In this document: positions 4,746 to 5,231 of the stretch, one piece after another
How positions within the stretch are numbered: the first letter of the stretch is position 1
Layout: each line of letters opens with the position of its first letter
NCBI GenBank assembly: GCA_026391755.1
Contig: JAPLDN010000211.1
Coordinates: 1 to 5,231, forward strand
Length of the DNA stretch: 5,231 bases
Direction of reading: 5' to 3'
Source of the DNA: Bacteroidota bacterium
Lineage (GTDB): Bacteria > Bacteroidota > Bacteroidia > Bacteroidales > FEN-979
Position numbers and translations under genes: made by a program
The notes under the pieces: model-generated
The model's database searches: none
Told to the model about the DNA's origin: nothing
Seen by the model: the letters and a program-made list of their open reading frames with translations, nothing else

Positions 4746-5231
4746 TTATATCCAGCCCTGAACCCAGTAATATCCCAGGGCAAACACTTCCCTAAGAAGC
4801 AGCTCCTCGTAATGCAGCTGGGTCCAGAACTGGTACCTCAGGGTGATATTGCTGCCGATGTCAGGAACCCACTTTCTCCCTCCCAGCCTGCGGCCCTGGA
4901 ACGAGAGGTCAGATTCAATGGCTTCTTCAAATGCAGGAATGGCATCAATCCTCGTAAATCCTGCTTTTCTAAATGTAAGTACGGCTCGGCGGATATGCTC
5001 GGGAGAAGTCACAATCAAAATTGACTGCTGACTGCCGATTGCAGACTGCCGATTGAGTTTATGTTTCCTAACAATTTTCATAATATTCAAGGCCTCCGCT
5101 CTGGTGTTGGTACCTGAATCCTCAAGAAGGATGCGCTCCGGTTCCACACCGCGTATAACAAGTTCCTTTTTCATGCCATTGATGGAACTCAGGCTGTCAC
5201 TGGTTTTTCCCGGAAGGGCAACAATTACTTT
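4746..5231 (-). CDS. YdcF/DUF218-family protein, 5' end outside the window
   Basis: DUF218 proteins (YdcF, ElyC, SanA relatives) have a Rossmann-like fold, often behind an N-terminal membrane anchor, and are linked to envelope functions; the activity of this one is unknown. The frame stays open to the right edge (19 codons, KVIVALPGKTSDS and on) before an internal ATG at 5174, so the true start is outside. Family features, numbered from that Met: GVEPERILLEDSGTNTRAEAL (9-29, the conserved GV-E-I-LE-S-NT segment), ILIVTSPEHIRRAVLTF (52-68) and a C-terminal tail HYEELLLREVFALGYYWVQGWI (121-142) typical of Bacteroidota members. Residues 40-51 (LNRQSAIGSQQS) are encoded by a heptamer array and look like an insertion just before the ILIVTS strand, with the frame kept. 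It converges on the amidase gene; TAA at 4748-4746. Confidence 0.85.
   Translation of the reverse strand, partial: KVIVALPGKTSDSLSSINGMKKELVIRGVEPERILLEDSGTNTRAEALNIMKIVRKHKLNRQSAIGSQQSILIVTSPEHIRRAVLTFRKAGFTRIDAIPAFEEAIESDLSFQGRRLGGRKWVPDIGSNITLRYQFWTQLHYEELLLREVFALGYYWVQGWI
5023..5057 (-). repeat. In-frame 7-base tandem repeat array inside the DUF218 gene
   Basis: Read on the minus (coding) strand, the five heptamers are CTCAATC, GGCAGTC, TGCAATC, GGCAGTC and AGCAGTC, around a GGCA(G/A)TC consensus. The 35 bases cover codons 40-51 counted from the ATG at 5174, the last codon taking one flanking base. Because 7 is not a multiple of 3, successive units are read in rotating frames. It is the same unit as the intergenic array at 4708-4742, in opposite orientation. 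Confidence 0.85.

Noticed and set aside
5172..5174. ATG at 5174 as the real start of the DUF218 gene
   Set aside because: The frame continues to the window edge with plausible family sequence (VIVALPGKTSDS), so this Met is internal.

Overview
The window looks like ordinary chromosome from a member of the Bacteroidota, probably an environmental or gut-type Bacteroidales relative. Three things point there: the protein flavours (L25/Ctc with a Lys/Glu-rich tail, the Pth signature, the C-terminus of the YdcF-like protein), start codons without Shine-Dalgarno sequences, and TAnnTTTG -7 promoter elements ahead of three genes. I cannot fix the genus from this sequence.

Layout. Positions 1-542 (+) hold the 3' part of the ribosomal protein L25 gene, closed by a strong GAAA-loop intrinsic terminator at 571-596. 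Facing it is a minus-strand block of three genes covering 616-3097. In transcription order these are an EthD-domain protein (3097-2390), a small FMN nitroreductase (2327-1779) and an RhlE-like DEAD-box RNA helicase (1782-616). The last two share a 4-base ATGA overlap, and a hairpin plus a -7 element separate the first two. A 168-base divergent region (3098-3265) with a -7 element for each direction leads to the plus-strand pair pth (3266-3856) and a nitrilase-superfamily amidase (3898-4683), 41 bases apart. The right end (4746-5231, minus) is the 3' part of a YdcF/DUF218-family gene that converges on the amidase gene and runs off the window.

How the genes work together. L25, Pth and the RNA helicase all serve translation or RNA handling. 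The nitroreductase, EthD protein and amidase are small-molecule enzymes without an obvious shared pathway. In many Bacteroidota the L25 gene is followed directly by pth, so the minus-strand block appears to sit between two normally adjacent housekeeping genes.

Most unusual signal. There are two 35-base arrays, each five copies of a 7-base unit related to GGCAGTC, in opposite orientation. One (4708-4742) lies between the amidase and DUF218 stop codons. The other (5023-5057) lies inside the DUF218 reading frame and adds about 12 residues without breaking it. The unit contains no stop codon in any of six frames, so it can enter genes harmlessly. I see no CRISPR, transposase, tRNA, rRNA, phage or defence genes.
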